Shown: in pieces, positions 8,982 to 17,046 of the stretch
How positions within the stretch are numbered: position 1 is the first letter of the stretch
How the letters are laid out: every line of letters begins with the position of its first letter
DNA from: Polaribacter marinus
GTDB taxonomy: Bacteria; Bacteroidota; Bacteroidia; Flavobacteriales; Flavobacteriaceae
Reading direction: 5' to 3'
Length of the DNA stretch: 64,000 bases
Assembly: GCF_022662535.1 (NCBI RefSeq)
Contig: NZ_JAKQYM010000003.1
Location: 62,001 to 126,000 of the forward strand
Notes under the pieces: model-generated
What the model was told of the DNA's origin: nothing
The model's database searches: none
What the model saw: the letters and a program-made list of their open reading frames with translations, nothing else
Program-made: the position numbers and the translations under genes

Positions 8982-11519
8982 ATGAAAAAAACTTTACTCT
9001 TATTTTTCTTTTTATTAGGTACAGCATGGTGCAGTTTAAATGCACAAAGTGTAAATATTCCTGACGCCAATTTTAAATCATATTTAGTGTCTAATACTTC
9101 AATTAACACTAATGGTGATAGCGAAATTTCTGTTACTGAAGCTCAAGCATTTTCAGGTGAAATGCTCGTTAATGGGTTATCAATTTCAGATTTAACAGGT
9201 ATTGAAGCTTTTGTTAATATTACACGATTAGATTGTTACAATAATAATTTAACGTCTTTAGATGTTAGTAATAATTTAGCATTAACACGTTTACATTGTG
9301 GTTCTAATCAAATTGAAACGTTGGATATTAGTGCAAATACATCAATTACAGATATACAATGCCATAATAATGGTGTTTTATATGAATTAAACATTGCCAA
9401 TGGTAATAACAGTAATATTAACTGGATGAAAGCCTATGGTAATAGCTTATCATGCATTCAAATAGATGCTGGTTTTACACCACCAGCAGATGCCGGAATA
9501 TACAGCCAAGGTTGGACTAAAGGTAACTCAGCAGTTTATGGCGACGATTGTGTTGCTCTTAATCAAGTAGTAAACATTCCTGATGCCAATTTTAAAAACT
9601 TTTTAGTAAGCGATAACAATATCAATTTAAATGGAGATTCTGAAATAACGATGGCAGAAGCGCAAGCGACTACAGAGTTAATTATGAATGGTATTGGTAT
9701 TGCAGATTTAACAGGTATTGAAGCATTTATAAATTTAACACTTTTAGATGTTCCTAATAATAACTTAACTACTATTGATGTTAGTAACAACACTAATCTA
9801 ACAAGATTACATTGTGGAAGTAATCAATTAACTATATTAGATGTTAGTGACATTTCAACATTAGAGCAAGTTCATTGCCAAAACAATCAATTGGTAGAGT
9901 TAAACGTAGCCAACGGAAATAATAGCAATTTCATCTACATGAAAGCGTATAATAATCCAAGTTTAACTTGTATTCAAGTTGATGCAGGCTTTTCGCCACC
10001 AGCAAATAGCGGTCAGTATAATGTAGGTTGGACTAAAGATAATCAAACAAGTTATAGCGAAAATTGTATTCCTTCAGTGTATTATGTATATGCTAATGCA
10101 ACAGGCGCAAACGACGGTAGCTCATGGACAGATGCTTTTACAAACGTAACAGACGCTTTAGCACTTACCAATTTAAATGATGCTGTTTGGGTAGCAAAAG
10201 GAACCTATACATTAGCAGATAAAAACACACCAATAGCTGTTAATACAGATGAAGTGGATATTATTGGAGGTTTTGCAGGAACCGAAACTACTTTAGCTGA
10301 TAGAGACTTAACAGCTATTCATACTACAAATGCAACCATTTTTACTGGTGATATTAATGGTGATGATATTGATGGAGATTTTTCATCGAACAAAACAGAT
10401 AATGCAGAGCGTTTATTTGAATTAAGAACAAGTAACGTCACTTTTGATGGTATAATTTTCGAAAACATTTACGACACCTCGCAATCTGGAGGCGTAGAAG
10501 AAAACGGTGTCATATTTATACCAAATAATTTAAATGCTAATAACTTAAAAATTAAAAATTCGGTATTTAGAAATAACTATTCTAATGGGTATTTACTAAA
10601 AATTAGAAAATTTAATCAAGGATTACTTATTGAAAACACCAAATTTATTAATAATACCATTGTAAACATGGGATTGGTTTATATACAGTCTGATAGTACA
10701 AACGGTTATATTTTTACACGTTGGGCAAATGTATTGGTAGCAGATAATGATATTAATTTTGCGGCCTTAGATATTTATAGATCAGATTGGAGTAACGGAA
10801 GTACTTTAGACGTTGTAATTAATAATAGTACGTTTGTTAATAATGATTATAATGGTACTTATGGTAATTCTATTAGAGCATCAGGTAATGGAAGTGTCAA
10901 CCTAAATGTTAATAATTCTATCTTTTGGCAGAATACAGTTAATGGTGCGGCAGCAACCAGAGATATTTCCGAGGGAGATGATCAGACTTACGATGTGTTC
11001 ATTAGAAATTCTATTGCAAATGTATCATCAAACGCTGGAACTTACGGAACGTTTAGCGCGACAAACGTAACCTCTTTAGATCCTGCAACTGATGATTTAA
11101 ATTTAGATACTGAATACAAACCAACATCAGCTTCAAATTATATTGTTGATCAAGGAGATAACGCATACTACGATGTGGCTTTATTTGGTGATTTAGATTT
11201 ATCAGGTAATGATAGAGTTTTCAATACCACTATTGATTTAGGTGCTTATGAATATGATAGTTCTACATTAGATATAAATGATATAGCTTTAAATTCTAAA
11301 ACTTTCAAATTATATCCAAACCCTGTGAGCAACAAAATATTTATTAGCGCAACAGAGCACGTTAAAAGTCTTGCTATTTACAATCTAAATGGTCAATTGA
11401 TGAAGCAGGTTAATTCAATAGCAGATGGGGTAGATGTGTCTCAACTACCAGTTGGAATGTATATGATTCAAATACAAACCTACACAAATATAATCAATCA
11501 TAAATTTATTAAAAAATAA
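8982..11519 (+). CDS. Type IX-secreted LRR and beta-helix protein
   Basis: An 845-residue exported surface protein. The signal peptide is MKKTLLLFFFLLGTAWCSLNAQ. Two tandem modules follow, about residues 23-196 and 197-364. Each starts VNIPDANFK, carries leucine-rich repeats such as LDVSNN..LTRLHCGSNQ, and ends with a Cys-containing cap (SLTCIQVDAGFSPPA). The next 390 residues begin VYANATGANDGSSWTDAF, a typical start for right-handed beta-helix (pectate-lyase-like) domains. The last 80 residues are a type A sorting domain for the type IX secretion system (LYPNPVSNKIFI...LPVGMYMIQI...HKFIKK). It probably mediates adhesion or binding at the cell surface; no catalytic residues were recognised. 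A terminator follows. Confidence 0.9.
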   Translation: MKKTLLLFFFLLGTAWCSLNAQSVNIPDANFKSYLVSNTSINTNGDSEISVTEAQAFSGEMLVNGLSISDLTGIEAFVNITRLDCYNNNLTSLDVSNNLALTRLHCGSNQIETLDISANTSITDIQCHNNGVLYELNIANGNNSNINWMKAYGNSLSCIQIDAGFTPPADAGIYSQGWTKGNSAVYGDDCVALNQVVNIPDANFKNFLVSDNNINLNGDSEITMAEAQATTELIMNGIGIADLTGIEAFINLTLLDVPNNNLTTIDVSNNTNLTRLHCGSNQLTILDVSDISTLEQVHCQNNQLVELNVANGNNSNFIYMKAYNNPSLTCIQVDAGFSPPANSGQYNVGWTKDNQTSYSENCIPSVYYVYANATGANDGSSWTDAFTNVTDALALTNLNDAVWVAKGTYTLADKNTPIAVNTDEVDIIGGFAGTETTLADRDLTAIHTTNATIFTGDINGDDIDGDFSSNKTDNAERLFELRTSNVTFDGIIFENIYDTSQSGGVEENGVIFIPNNLNANNLKIKNSVFRNNYSNGYLLKIRKFNQGLLIENTKFINNTIVNMGLVYIQSDSTNGYIFTRWANVLVADNDINFAALDIYRSDWSNGSTLDVVINNSTFVNNDYNGTYGNSIRASGNGSVNLNVNNSIFWQNTVNGAAATRDISEGDDQTYDVFIRNSIANVSSNAGTYGTFSATNVTSLDPATDDLNLDTEYKPTSASNYIVDQGDNAYYDVALFGDLDLSGNDRVFNTTIDLGAYEYDSSTLDINDIALNSKTFKLYPNPVSNKIFISATEHVKSLAIYNLNGQLMKQVNSIADGVDVSQLPVGMYMIQIQTYTNIINHKFIKK

Positions 11520-11547
11520 GTCAAAAGAACGCTGACTTACAATAAAT

Positions 11548-11574
11548 GGCCCATTTTAGTAAGTGGGCCTTTTT
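11548..11574 (+). terminator. Rho-independent terminator
   Basis: GGCCCA (11548-11553) pairs with TGGGCC (11564-11569), followed by a run of five T. It lies 28 bases after the stop of the LRR/beta-helix gene. Confidence 0.8.
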
Positions 11575-11597
11575 CTAACCTCAAAAATTTCTTAAAA

Positions 11598-12146
11598 ATG
11601 AAAAGAATAAAACTATTAACATTCGTGTTTCTAACTATTTTAACTATTTCTTGTTCTTCTGATGATGACAGTTCTTCAAATAATGAAAATAATATTACGT
11701 TAGGGACATCGGTGTATGAAATGAATACTGCTATTGTTGAACCTACATTAAATAACTCGGTATTTTTAAGTTTAACCAATAGCACTGAAGCACAAATAGA
11801 AGCATCTTTTGAAGGTACTACACTTAATAATGTAGATTACTTTACGGCTAGAATAAGTTACCCAGATTTAACATCTAATGTAACTTATGATTTATCTGAT
11901 TTATCTAATTTAGAATTTATTGTAAATGGTGATGTTATTGATGCTGAATACGAAAATGGTTTTAGTCAATTTTACAAAAGTGGTAGTGATCCAGATTTAG
12001 AAGTAACACAAGGTAGTATTACAGTAACTAATTATTCTACAGATAACTTAACCTTAACACTTAATTTTACTAGAAACGATGGTACAGAAATTTCAGGAAC
12101 TTATGAAGGAAGTTTTATTGATATAAGTAATAGTTTAGAGAGATAA
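11598..12146 (+). CDS. Small lipoprotein, unknown function
   Basis: A 182-residue lipoprotein. The signal is MKRIKLLTFVFLTILTISC and Cys19 is followed by SSDDDSSSN. Acidic residues just after the lipidated Cys resemble the surface-export signal described for Bacteroidota lipoproteins, so it may face outward. The rest is beta-rich with Asn, Thr and Asp, and ends SGTYEGSFIDISNSLER. No known domain was recognised. It sits between two terminators and is probably transcribed alone. Confidence 0.8.
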   Translation: MKRIKLLTFVFLTILTISCSSDDDSSSNNENNITLGTSVYEMNTAIVEPTLNNSVFLSLTNSTEAQIEASFEGTTLNNVDYFTARISYPDLTSNVTYDLSDLSNLEFIVNGDVIDAEYENGFSQFYKSGSDPDLEVTQGSITVTNYSTDNLTLTLNFTRNDGTEISGTYEGSFIDISNSLER

Positions 12147-12167
12147 GCCTAATCAATAACAAAAAAG

Positions 12168-12192
12168 GCTGGTCGCTATTTGATCAGCTTTT
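12168..12192. terminator. Bidirectional terminator between convergent genes
   Basis: GCTGGTC (12168-12174) and GATCAGC (12182-12188) form a stem with one G-T pair and a 7-base loop. T-rich tracts follow on both strands (TTTTCTTT to the right, CTTTTTT on the reverse strand). It separates the lipoprotein gene from the leftward barrel gene. Confidence 0.65.
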
Positions 12193-12215
12193 CTTTAAAT
12201 TATATTGTTTTGAGT

Positions 12216-12422
12216 TTATCCTCTATATCTTCTTTTTTCTTTAGGCTCAAATTTTTTACCAGCATTTCCTAAGCTGTTAAACTTCCAAGTAAAAGATAAC
12301 ATTGCATATTGTTGTAAAACAGTACTAGAAGAATCTTGAATATAATCTTCTGTGGCTACTCTTCTTGCATTGGTATTTTGATTTAAAATATCATATACTT
12401 TTACACTAATAGCTCCTTGATC
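12216..12422 (-). pseudogene. Out-of-frame C-terminal end of the barrel protein
   Basis: Read on the reverse strand, this stretch encodes 68 residues starting DQGAISVKVYDILNQNTNARR and ending SFTWKFNSLG...KEKRRYRG, then TAA. It is the normal C-terminal end of the outer-membrane barrel family encoded just upstream, but in the +1 frame. The upstream frame stops at TGA (12421-12423). Removing one T from AATTGATC would join both parts into a 913-residue protein. It is either a real frameshift mutation or a sequencing error. Confidence 0.85.
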
Positions 12423-14958
12423 AATTTAAGATTGAATAACCTAAAGTTGTATTCCAAAACCAAGCACTTTTTTGAAAACCATCAGCAATATTAGGGTTGT
12501 AATTGTATTTTAGATCATTTCTCCATTCAAATTTTTTAGGTAAAAAAGTTGCAGTACTTAATAACACATCATGACTTGTAAAGTCTTTATCACTAAATTG
12601 TTCAATATCATAAGTGTTTTTACTTAAAGAAATTGAATAAGAAGGTCTTATTTGTAAGATATCATCCCACATAAAATCAAAACCAATTCTTGGAGATATT
12701 GAAGTTGAATTACTAGAGTATTGTACACCGTTATTAAAATTAACGTTTTTATTATGATTACCAAAAAGTCTAAATTCTGATTTTAAACTTCCAAAATCTT
12801 CCCATTTTTTTGTGACACTATAACTTCCACCTCCTTGAAAGCTAAAATAACCATTAACATTTGCGTAAGATGTTTCTCTAATAAGTGTGTTTGGGTCAAT
12901 AATTGTGTTTGCAACAACTCTGTCATTAGCAATAGAAATATTACCAAAAGCCCAAAAACCTGTTCTGTCTTTCCAATTAAAATTTGAGATTCCGAAACGT
13001 AAGCTATGTGTTTTTGTTGGTTCTAATCCTGGGTTACCGGTTACAATGTTTAAAGGATTAGATTCGTCTCTAAAAGGCTGTAATTGAAATAATGACGGAG
13101 TGTCGTTTCTAAAGTTATATCTAAAGCGGTAACTTGTTGTTCTGTCTTTTCGATATCTAAAATTTAAGCCATATTCTAAATTATTAAATTCCCTTATTAA
13201 GTTTGTTTCTGGTCTTAAATAATCTTTGTTTTCTAAAGTTCTATTTACATATGCAATTTGTGCAGAAGTAGACAATTTATCGTTTCTAAATTCTAACTTT
13301 GCTCTTGGTCTTTTAACCTTGTCTAAATACTCGAAATCGGTACTTAATAAAGAACTAAAATCAGTATAATCGTTGGTGTTTTCATCAAAATTAAAAGTAC
13401 TTCTTTCACTTTTTGTATTTGTATTAGAATATTGATAAGCAACATCAAAAGATAAAAGTTTTGGTATTAATGGAAAACGATACGTTACTTCGCTACCAAT
13501 TTCTGTTTTATCAGAATTTCCATCAGAAAATTGGTTTCTGATTATTTGTTCAGGATTTGTTCCATACACGTTTGTTTCTGAGGAAACCAGATCTTCAGTT
13601 TCTGATTTTCTAATATTTGCAGTTACTTCTACTCGTAAAAAAGCCCCTTTTGCACCAAATCTTTTGGTTAAGTTTATTTCATTGTCAAAACTTTTAATGT
13701 TAGAATCTGCAATAGAGTTTGAGTTTGAGTCGTTAGTAAGGGTATTTGTATCATTAAAACTTTCTGAAATACTTGTGTATGTGTTTTTATTGATATCGGC
13801 ATTAAAATCAGATTCAATATCAACTCTAAAAGTGCTGTCTACCTCAATTTCAAAATCAATACTTGCATCATGAGTATCACTTTCATTAAAAGTAGTATTA
13901 TTAGAGTTGGTAATAAAACTGCTACCATCTGCTAAAAAGGTTTCTCTGTTTGTATTTGTTTTATTGTCAGATTCACTTTTTTTGTAAAAATAATCGCTAG
14001 CTAATTCAAATATTTTACCAAAAGAATTTATATAATTTACACCATAATTATTGGAAGTTACAATTCCCTGTCCTCCACTAAAATTTCTATCATTTCCACC
14101 AAATTGTAACCTTTGATTTCCAAAACTAAAACCTGGAGAATTTATATTGTTACCACCTGCTAAAAGACCAATTCTTTCGCTTTGTTTAAAACGAGTTGCC
14201 ATTCCTGCATATTCGTATCTTCCGTCTGTACCAATTCCTGCAGCAGTTTTACCAAAATACCCTTTATTATTTTCGTTTTTAATAGTTAGGTTTATGGTTT
14301 TGTTTTCTCCATCAGAATCTTCACCAGCAAAAGCTTGTGCATTTGTTTTTGTATCTGTAATTTGTATTTTTTCTATGATGTCTTTTGTAAGGTTTCTTGT
14401 TGTAATGGTTGGGTCGTTACCAAAAAAAGGTTTTCCATTCACTAATATTTTATTTACCGATTTACCATTTACGGTAATATTACCTTCATCATCTACTTCT
14501 ACTCCCGGGAGTTTTTTTAGAAGATCTTCTACATTGGCATCTTTTTTAGTTTTAAAAGATTTCACATTGAATTCTACAGTATCTTTTTTTATGGTGATGG
14601 GTGCACTAGATGTTATTACAACTGCTTCTAACATGTTTGCAGGTTTTAGTGATAAGGCTCCAGTATTTTGGTTTTTTACATCTAGTATTTTAGTATATGG
14701 TTTAAAGCCAAGATAAGAAACCACTAATTTTACTTTAGTATCTGCAGTTTTACCACTTACATTAAAATAGCCTTTAGAATTTGTAATTGTATAGGCAATT
14801 ATACTACTGTCTTTTAACCTTTCTGCATGTACTGTTGCAGATTCTAGCAACTCATTATCTTCAGACGATTTTATAGTTCCAGTAATTTCAAACTTTTTTG
14901 TTTGAGAGTAAGTGATATAGCTTAAAAATAAGCAAATTAGAAAAATAAATTTCTTCAT
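12421..14958 (-). CDS. TonB-receptor-like outer membrane barrel protein, C-terminus frameshifted
   Basis: An 845-residue outer-membrane protein with a signal peptide (MKKFIFLICLFLSYITYSQ). A carboxypeptidase-regulatory-like domain follows (about 24-110; FEITGTIKSSEDNELLESATVHA), then a plug-like region (EDLLKKLPGVEVDDEGNITVNGKSVNKILVNGKPFFG), then a long beta-barrel rich in aromatic-ended strands. The family normally has about 910 residues. Here the frame stops after LGYSILN, losing the last strands, while the missing residues follow in another frame at 12216-12422. The C-terminal strand of such barrels is needed for assembly, so the product may be inactive unless the shift is an artefact. 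It is transcribed alone, leftward. The ligand is unknown. Confidence 0.88.
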   Translation of the reverse strand: MKKFIFLICLFLSYITYSQTKKFEITGTIKSSEDNELLESATVHAERLKDSSIIAYTITNSKGYFNVSGKTADTKVKLVVSYLGFKPYTKILDVKNQNTGALSLKPANMLEAVVITSSAPITIKKDTVEFNVKSFKTKKDANVEDLLKKLPGVEVDDEGNITVNGKSVNKILVNGKPFFGNDPTITTRNLTKDIIEKIQITDTKTNAQAFAGEDSDGENKTINLTIKNENNKGYFGKTAAGIGTDGRYEYAGMATRFKQSERIGLLAGGNNINSPGFSFGNQRLQFGGNDRNFSGGQGIVTSNNYGVNYINSFGKIFELASDYFYKKSESDNKTNTNRETFLADGSSFITNSNNTTFNESDTHDASIDFEIEVDSTFRVDIESDFNADINKNTYTSISESFNDTNTLTNDSNSNSIADSNIKSFDNEINLTKRFGAKGAFLRVEVTANIRKSETEDLVSSETNVYGTNPEQIIRNQFSDGNSDKTEIGSEVTYRFPLIPKLLSFDVAYQYSNTNTKSERSTFNFDENTNDYTDFSSLLSTDFEYLDKVKRPRAKLEFRNDKLSTSAQIAYVNRTLENKDYLRPETNLIREFNNLEYGLNFRYRKDRTTSYRFRYNFRNDTPSLFQLQPFRDESNPLNIVTGNPGLEPTKTHSLRFGISNFNWKDRTGFWAFGNISIANDRVVANTIIDPNTLIRETSYANVNGYFSFQGGGSYSVTKKWEDFGSLKSEFRLFGNHNKNVNFNNGVQYSSNSTSISPRIGFDFMWDDILQIRPSYSISLSKNTYDIEQFSDKDFTSHDVLLSTATFLPKKFEWRNDLKYNYNPNIADGFQKSAWFWNTTLGYSILN

Positions 14959-15073
14959 TTAAAGGTTGATTTTAAGAATGAATTTTTCATACAAAGATTT
15001 AACTATTAATCAAATACTGAGGTCTCTTTAACAGAACTTTAAGATTTTTATATTGCTTTTTAAAATATTATTT

Positions 15074-15090
15074 TTATTTATTCTAAATAA
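15074..15090. promoter_or_regulatory. Inverted repeat upstream of small Cys-rich gene
   Basis: TTATTTA (15074-15080), TTC, TAAATAA (15084-15090) is a perfect 7-bp inverted repeat just before the -7 element at 15096. A position over the -33 region suits a repressor site. The word resembles AT-rich iron-type operators, but the region is so AT-rich that chance is possible. Confidence 0.35.
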
Positions 15091-15095
15091 AAATT

Positions 15096-15103
15096 TATAT
15101 TTG
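15096..15103 (+). promoter_or_regulatory. -7 promoter element for small Cys-rich gene
   Basis: TATATTTG is an exact match to TAnnTTTG, 20 bases before the ATG at 15124. It supports the reality of that very short gene. Confidence 0.6.
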
Positions 15104-15123
15104 CATGATATTTAAGAAAAAAT

Positions 15124-15300
15124 ATGATTGTTTTTTATACTAAAGATAAACCTGTAGTATCCATGTTAAATGCAAGTGTTTGCAGTAATACCTGTTCTGC
15201 TAATTGTATAAAACCGAAAACAAAGTGTTGTAATAAGTACAAAAAAAAAGGCATCAATTGTAAACGATGCCCTAATGTATTGTTGCAAAATGCTTCTTAA
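15124..15300 (+). CDS. Small cysteine-rich protein
   Basis: A 58-residue open frame, MIVFYTKDKPVVSMLNASVC onward. It contains seven cysteines in the order C..NTC..NC...KCC.....NCKRCP and a basic KYKKKG segment, and it has no signal peptide. The Cys spacing and the KCC-x-KYKKKG-x-xCKxCP ending resemble small hypothetical proteins I recall from other flavobacteria. The spacing suggests metal binding or disulfides, which is inference. It is preceded by an exact -7 element and an inverted repeat, and is convergent with the dehydrogenase gene, whose stop lies 9 bases away. Confidence 0.7.
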   Translation: MIVFYTKDKPVVSMLNASVCSNTCSANCIKPKTKCCNKYKKKGINCKRCPNVLLQNAS

Positions 15301-15308
15301 GTTTTACC

Positions 15309-16487
15309 TTATTTAAAAGCATTTAAGCCAGTAACATCTAAACCTGTTATTAATAAATGTATATCATGTGTGCCTTCGTAAGTAATTACACTTTCTAAAT
15401 TCATCATGTGTCGCATTATAGAGTATTCTCCTGTAATACCCATTCCGCCTAACATTTGTCTTGCTTCCCTTGCAATTGTAATTGCCATGTCTACATTATT
15501 TCGTTTCGCCATAGAGATTTGAGCAGAAGTAGCTTTGCCTTCATTTCTTAAGTTACCTAATCTCCAAGCCAATAATTGAGCTTTTGTGATTTCTGTAATC
15601 ATTTCTGCTAATTTTTTTTGTTGTAATTGAAACTGGCCGATAGGTTTACCAAACTGTTGACGTTCTTTACAATAACGTAAAGCAGTATCGTAACAATCCA
15701 TAGCCGCGCCAATAGCCCCCCAAGCAATTCCAAATCTTGCAGAATCTAAGCATCCTAAAGGCGCTCCTAGTCCAGATTTATTGGGTAATAAGTTTTCTTT
15801 TGGAACCTTTACATTATCAAAAATTAATTCACCGGTAGCAGAAGCTCTTAAAGACCATTTATTATGAGTAGTAGGTGTAGAGAAACCCTCCATTCCACGT
15901 TCTACAATTAAACCGTGAATTCTACCTTCTTCATTTTTTGCCCAAACTACAGCCACTTGTGCAAAAGGCGCATTTGAAATCCACATTTTTGCACCATTTA
16001 AAAGATAATGATCTCCCATATCTTTAAATTTGGTTTCCATTCCACTAGGATTTGATCCATGATTGGGTTCTGTTAATCCAAAACATCCCATCCATTCACC
16101 AGAAGCTAATTTGGGTAAATATTTTTTACGTTGTGCTTCATTTCCGTATTTATAAATAGGATACATCACTAACGAAGATTGTACCGAAGCCGTAGAACGT
16201 ACTCCAGAATCTCCACGCTCTATTTCTTGCATTATTAATCCGTAAGAAATTTGATCTAAACCAGCGCCACCATATTCTTCTGGAATATAAGGTCCAAAAG
16301 CACCAATTTCTGCAAGTCCAGAAATAATTTGAGTTGGAAATTCTGCTTTTTGAGCATATTCTTCAATGATTGGAGAAACATCACGTTTTACCCAATCACG
16401 AGCTGCTTCTCTAATTAATTTGTGTTCTTCAGTTAATAAATCATCTAAATTATAATAATCAGGAGCTTGAAATAAGTCTGGTTTCAT
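15309..16487 (-). CDS. gcdH: Acyl-CoA dehydrogenase, glutaryl-CoA dehydrogenase-like
   Basis: A 392-residue FAD enzyme that would oxidise an acyl-CoA, most likely glutaryl-CoA to crotonyl-CoA in lysine/tryptophan breakdown. It has the full acyl-CoA dehydrogenase layout. The alpha domain includes SGVRSTASVQSSLVMYPIY, the Arg-containing substrate motif typical of glutaryl-CoA dehydrogenases. The beta domain has CFGLTEPNHGSNP and WISNAPFA, and the C-terminal helical domain has GGMGITGEYSIMRHMMNLESVITYEGTHDIH, where E371 is the likely catalytic base. The family is certain. The substrate rests on the Arg motif and on the close match of the YEGTHDIH segment. It is monocistronic, leftward. Confidence 0.9.
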   Translation of the reverse strand: MKPDLFQAPDYYNLDDLLTEEHKLIREAARDWVKRDVSPIIEEYAQKAEFPTQIISGLAEIGAFGPYIPEEYGGAGLDQISYGLIMQEIERGDSGVRSTASVQSSLVMYPIYKYGNEAQRKKYLPKLASGEWMGCFGLTEPNHGSNPSGMETKFKDMGDHYLLNGAKMWISNAPFAQVAVVWAKNEEGRIHGLIVERGMEGFSTPTTHNKWSLRASATGELIFDNVKVPKENLLPNKSGLGAPLGCLDSARFGIAWGAIGAAMDCYDTALRYCKERQQFGKPIGQFQLQQKKLAEMITEITKAQLLAWRLGNLRNEGKATSAQISMAKRNNVDMAITIAREARQMLGGMGITGEYSIMRHMMNLESVITYEGTHDIHLLITGLDVTGLNAFK

Positions 16488-16513
16488 ATGTCTATATTTG
16501 TAGTAAATTTTAA

Positions 16514-16521
16514 CAAATCTA
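16514..16521 (-). promoter_or_regulatory. -7 promoter element for the acyl-CoA dehydrogenase
   Basis: On the reverse strand this reads TAGATTTG, an exact TAnnTTTG match 26 bases before the ATG. A TTG lies 22 bases further upstream, slightly wider than the usual 19. Confidence 0.5.
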
Positions 16522-16640
16522 TTAATTAATGTTTAATTTTTAACAATTCTTCTGTAAAAATTGTTTGATGTTGTACGTTAAAAATATACAACTTTTTAAA
16601 GTTAACGATTAGAAAATGTTAAAAAGTTATAGTTTTCTAT

Positions 16641-16648
16641 TAAGTTTG
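16641..16648 (+). promoter_or_regulatory. -7 promoter element for rnpA
   Basis: TAAGTTTG, an exact consensus match, ends 2 bases before the first of two consecutive ATG codons. Transcription would begin about at the second ATG, suggesting a leaderless or nearly leaderless message. Confidence 0.4.
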
Positions 16649-16653
16649 TAATG

Positions 16654-17046
16654 ATGAAGCACACTTTAGGAAAAGAAGAACGATTAAAAAGTAAAAAACT
16701 AATAGAAAAACTTTACAAGGATGGAAATTCTGTAAAAGCTTTTCCGTTAAGAATGATGTTTTTGCAAACGGAGCATACATCAAGTTTTCCTGCCCAAGTG
16801 GGAGTTTCTGTTGGAAAAAGAAACTTTAAACTAGCTGTTAAAAGAAATCGAATTAAGAGATTAATGCGTGAAACGTATCGTTTACAGAAAGAAATTGTGT
16901 ACGATAATTTAGAAAAACCATATGTTTTTATGATTTCGTATATTGGTAAGGAGGAAATAAAATACGAAGAAGTCTACTCGAAAATGGAAAAATTATTAAG
17001 GTTGTTTATCAACGAAGTAAAAAATAAAGAAAATGAAACGAGTTAA
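16654..17046 (+). CDS. rnpA: Ribonuclease P protein component
   Basis: Protein subunit of RNase P, which binds the RNA subunit and the 5' leader of pre-tRNA. It has 130 residues, basic, opening MKHTLGKEERLKSKKLIEKLY. The diagnostic RNR-type segment is GVSVGKRNFKLAVKRNRIKRLMRETYR (about residues 50-75). Two ATG codons stand in a row at 16651 and 16654. The second gives the usual family start MKxTxGKEE and fits the promoter better. The stop overlaps the start of the S41 protease gene by 14 bases, so the two are co-transcribed. Confidence 0.95.
   Translation: MKHTLGKEERLKSKKLIEKLYKDGNSVKAFPLRMMFLQTEHTSSFPAQVGVSVGKRNFKLAVKRNRIKRLMRETYRLQKEIVYDNLEKPYVFMISYIGKEEIKYEEVYSKMEKLLRLFINEVKNKENETS

Noticed and set aside
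14147..14716. 189-residue frame on the + strand opposite the barrel gene
   Set aside because: It lies wholly within the leftward barrel gene, which has clear family motifs; low-complexity Ser/Phe/Leu content marks it as a shadow.
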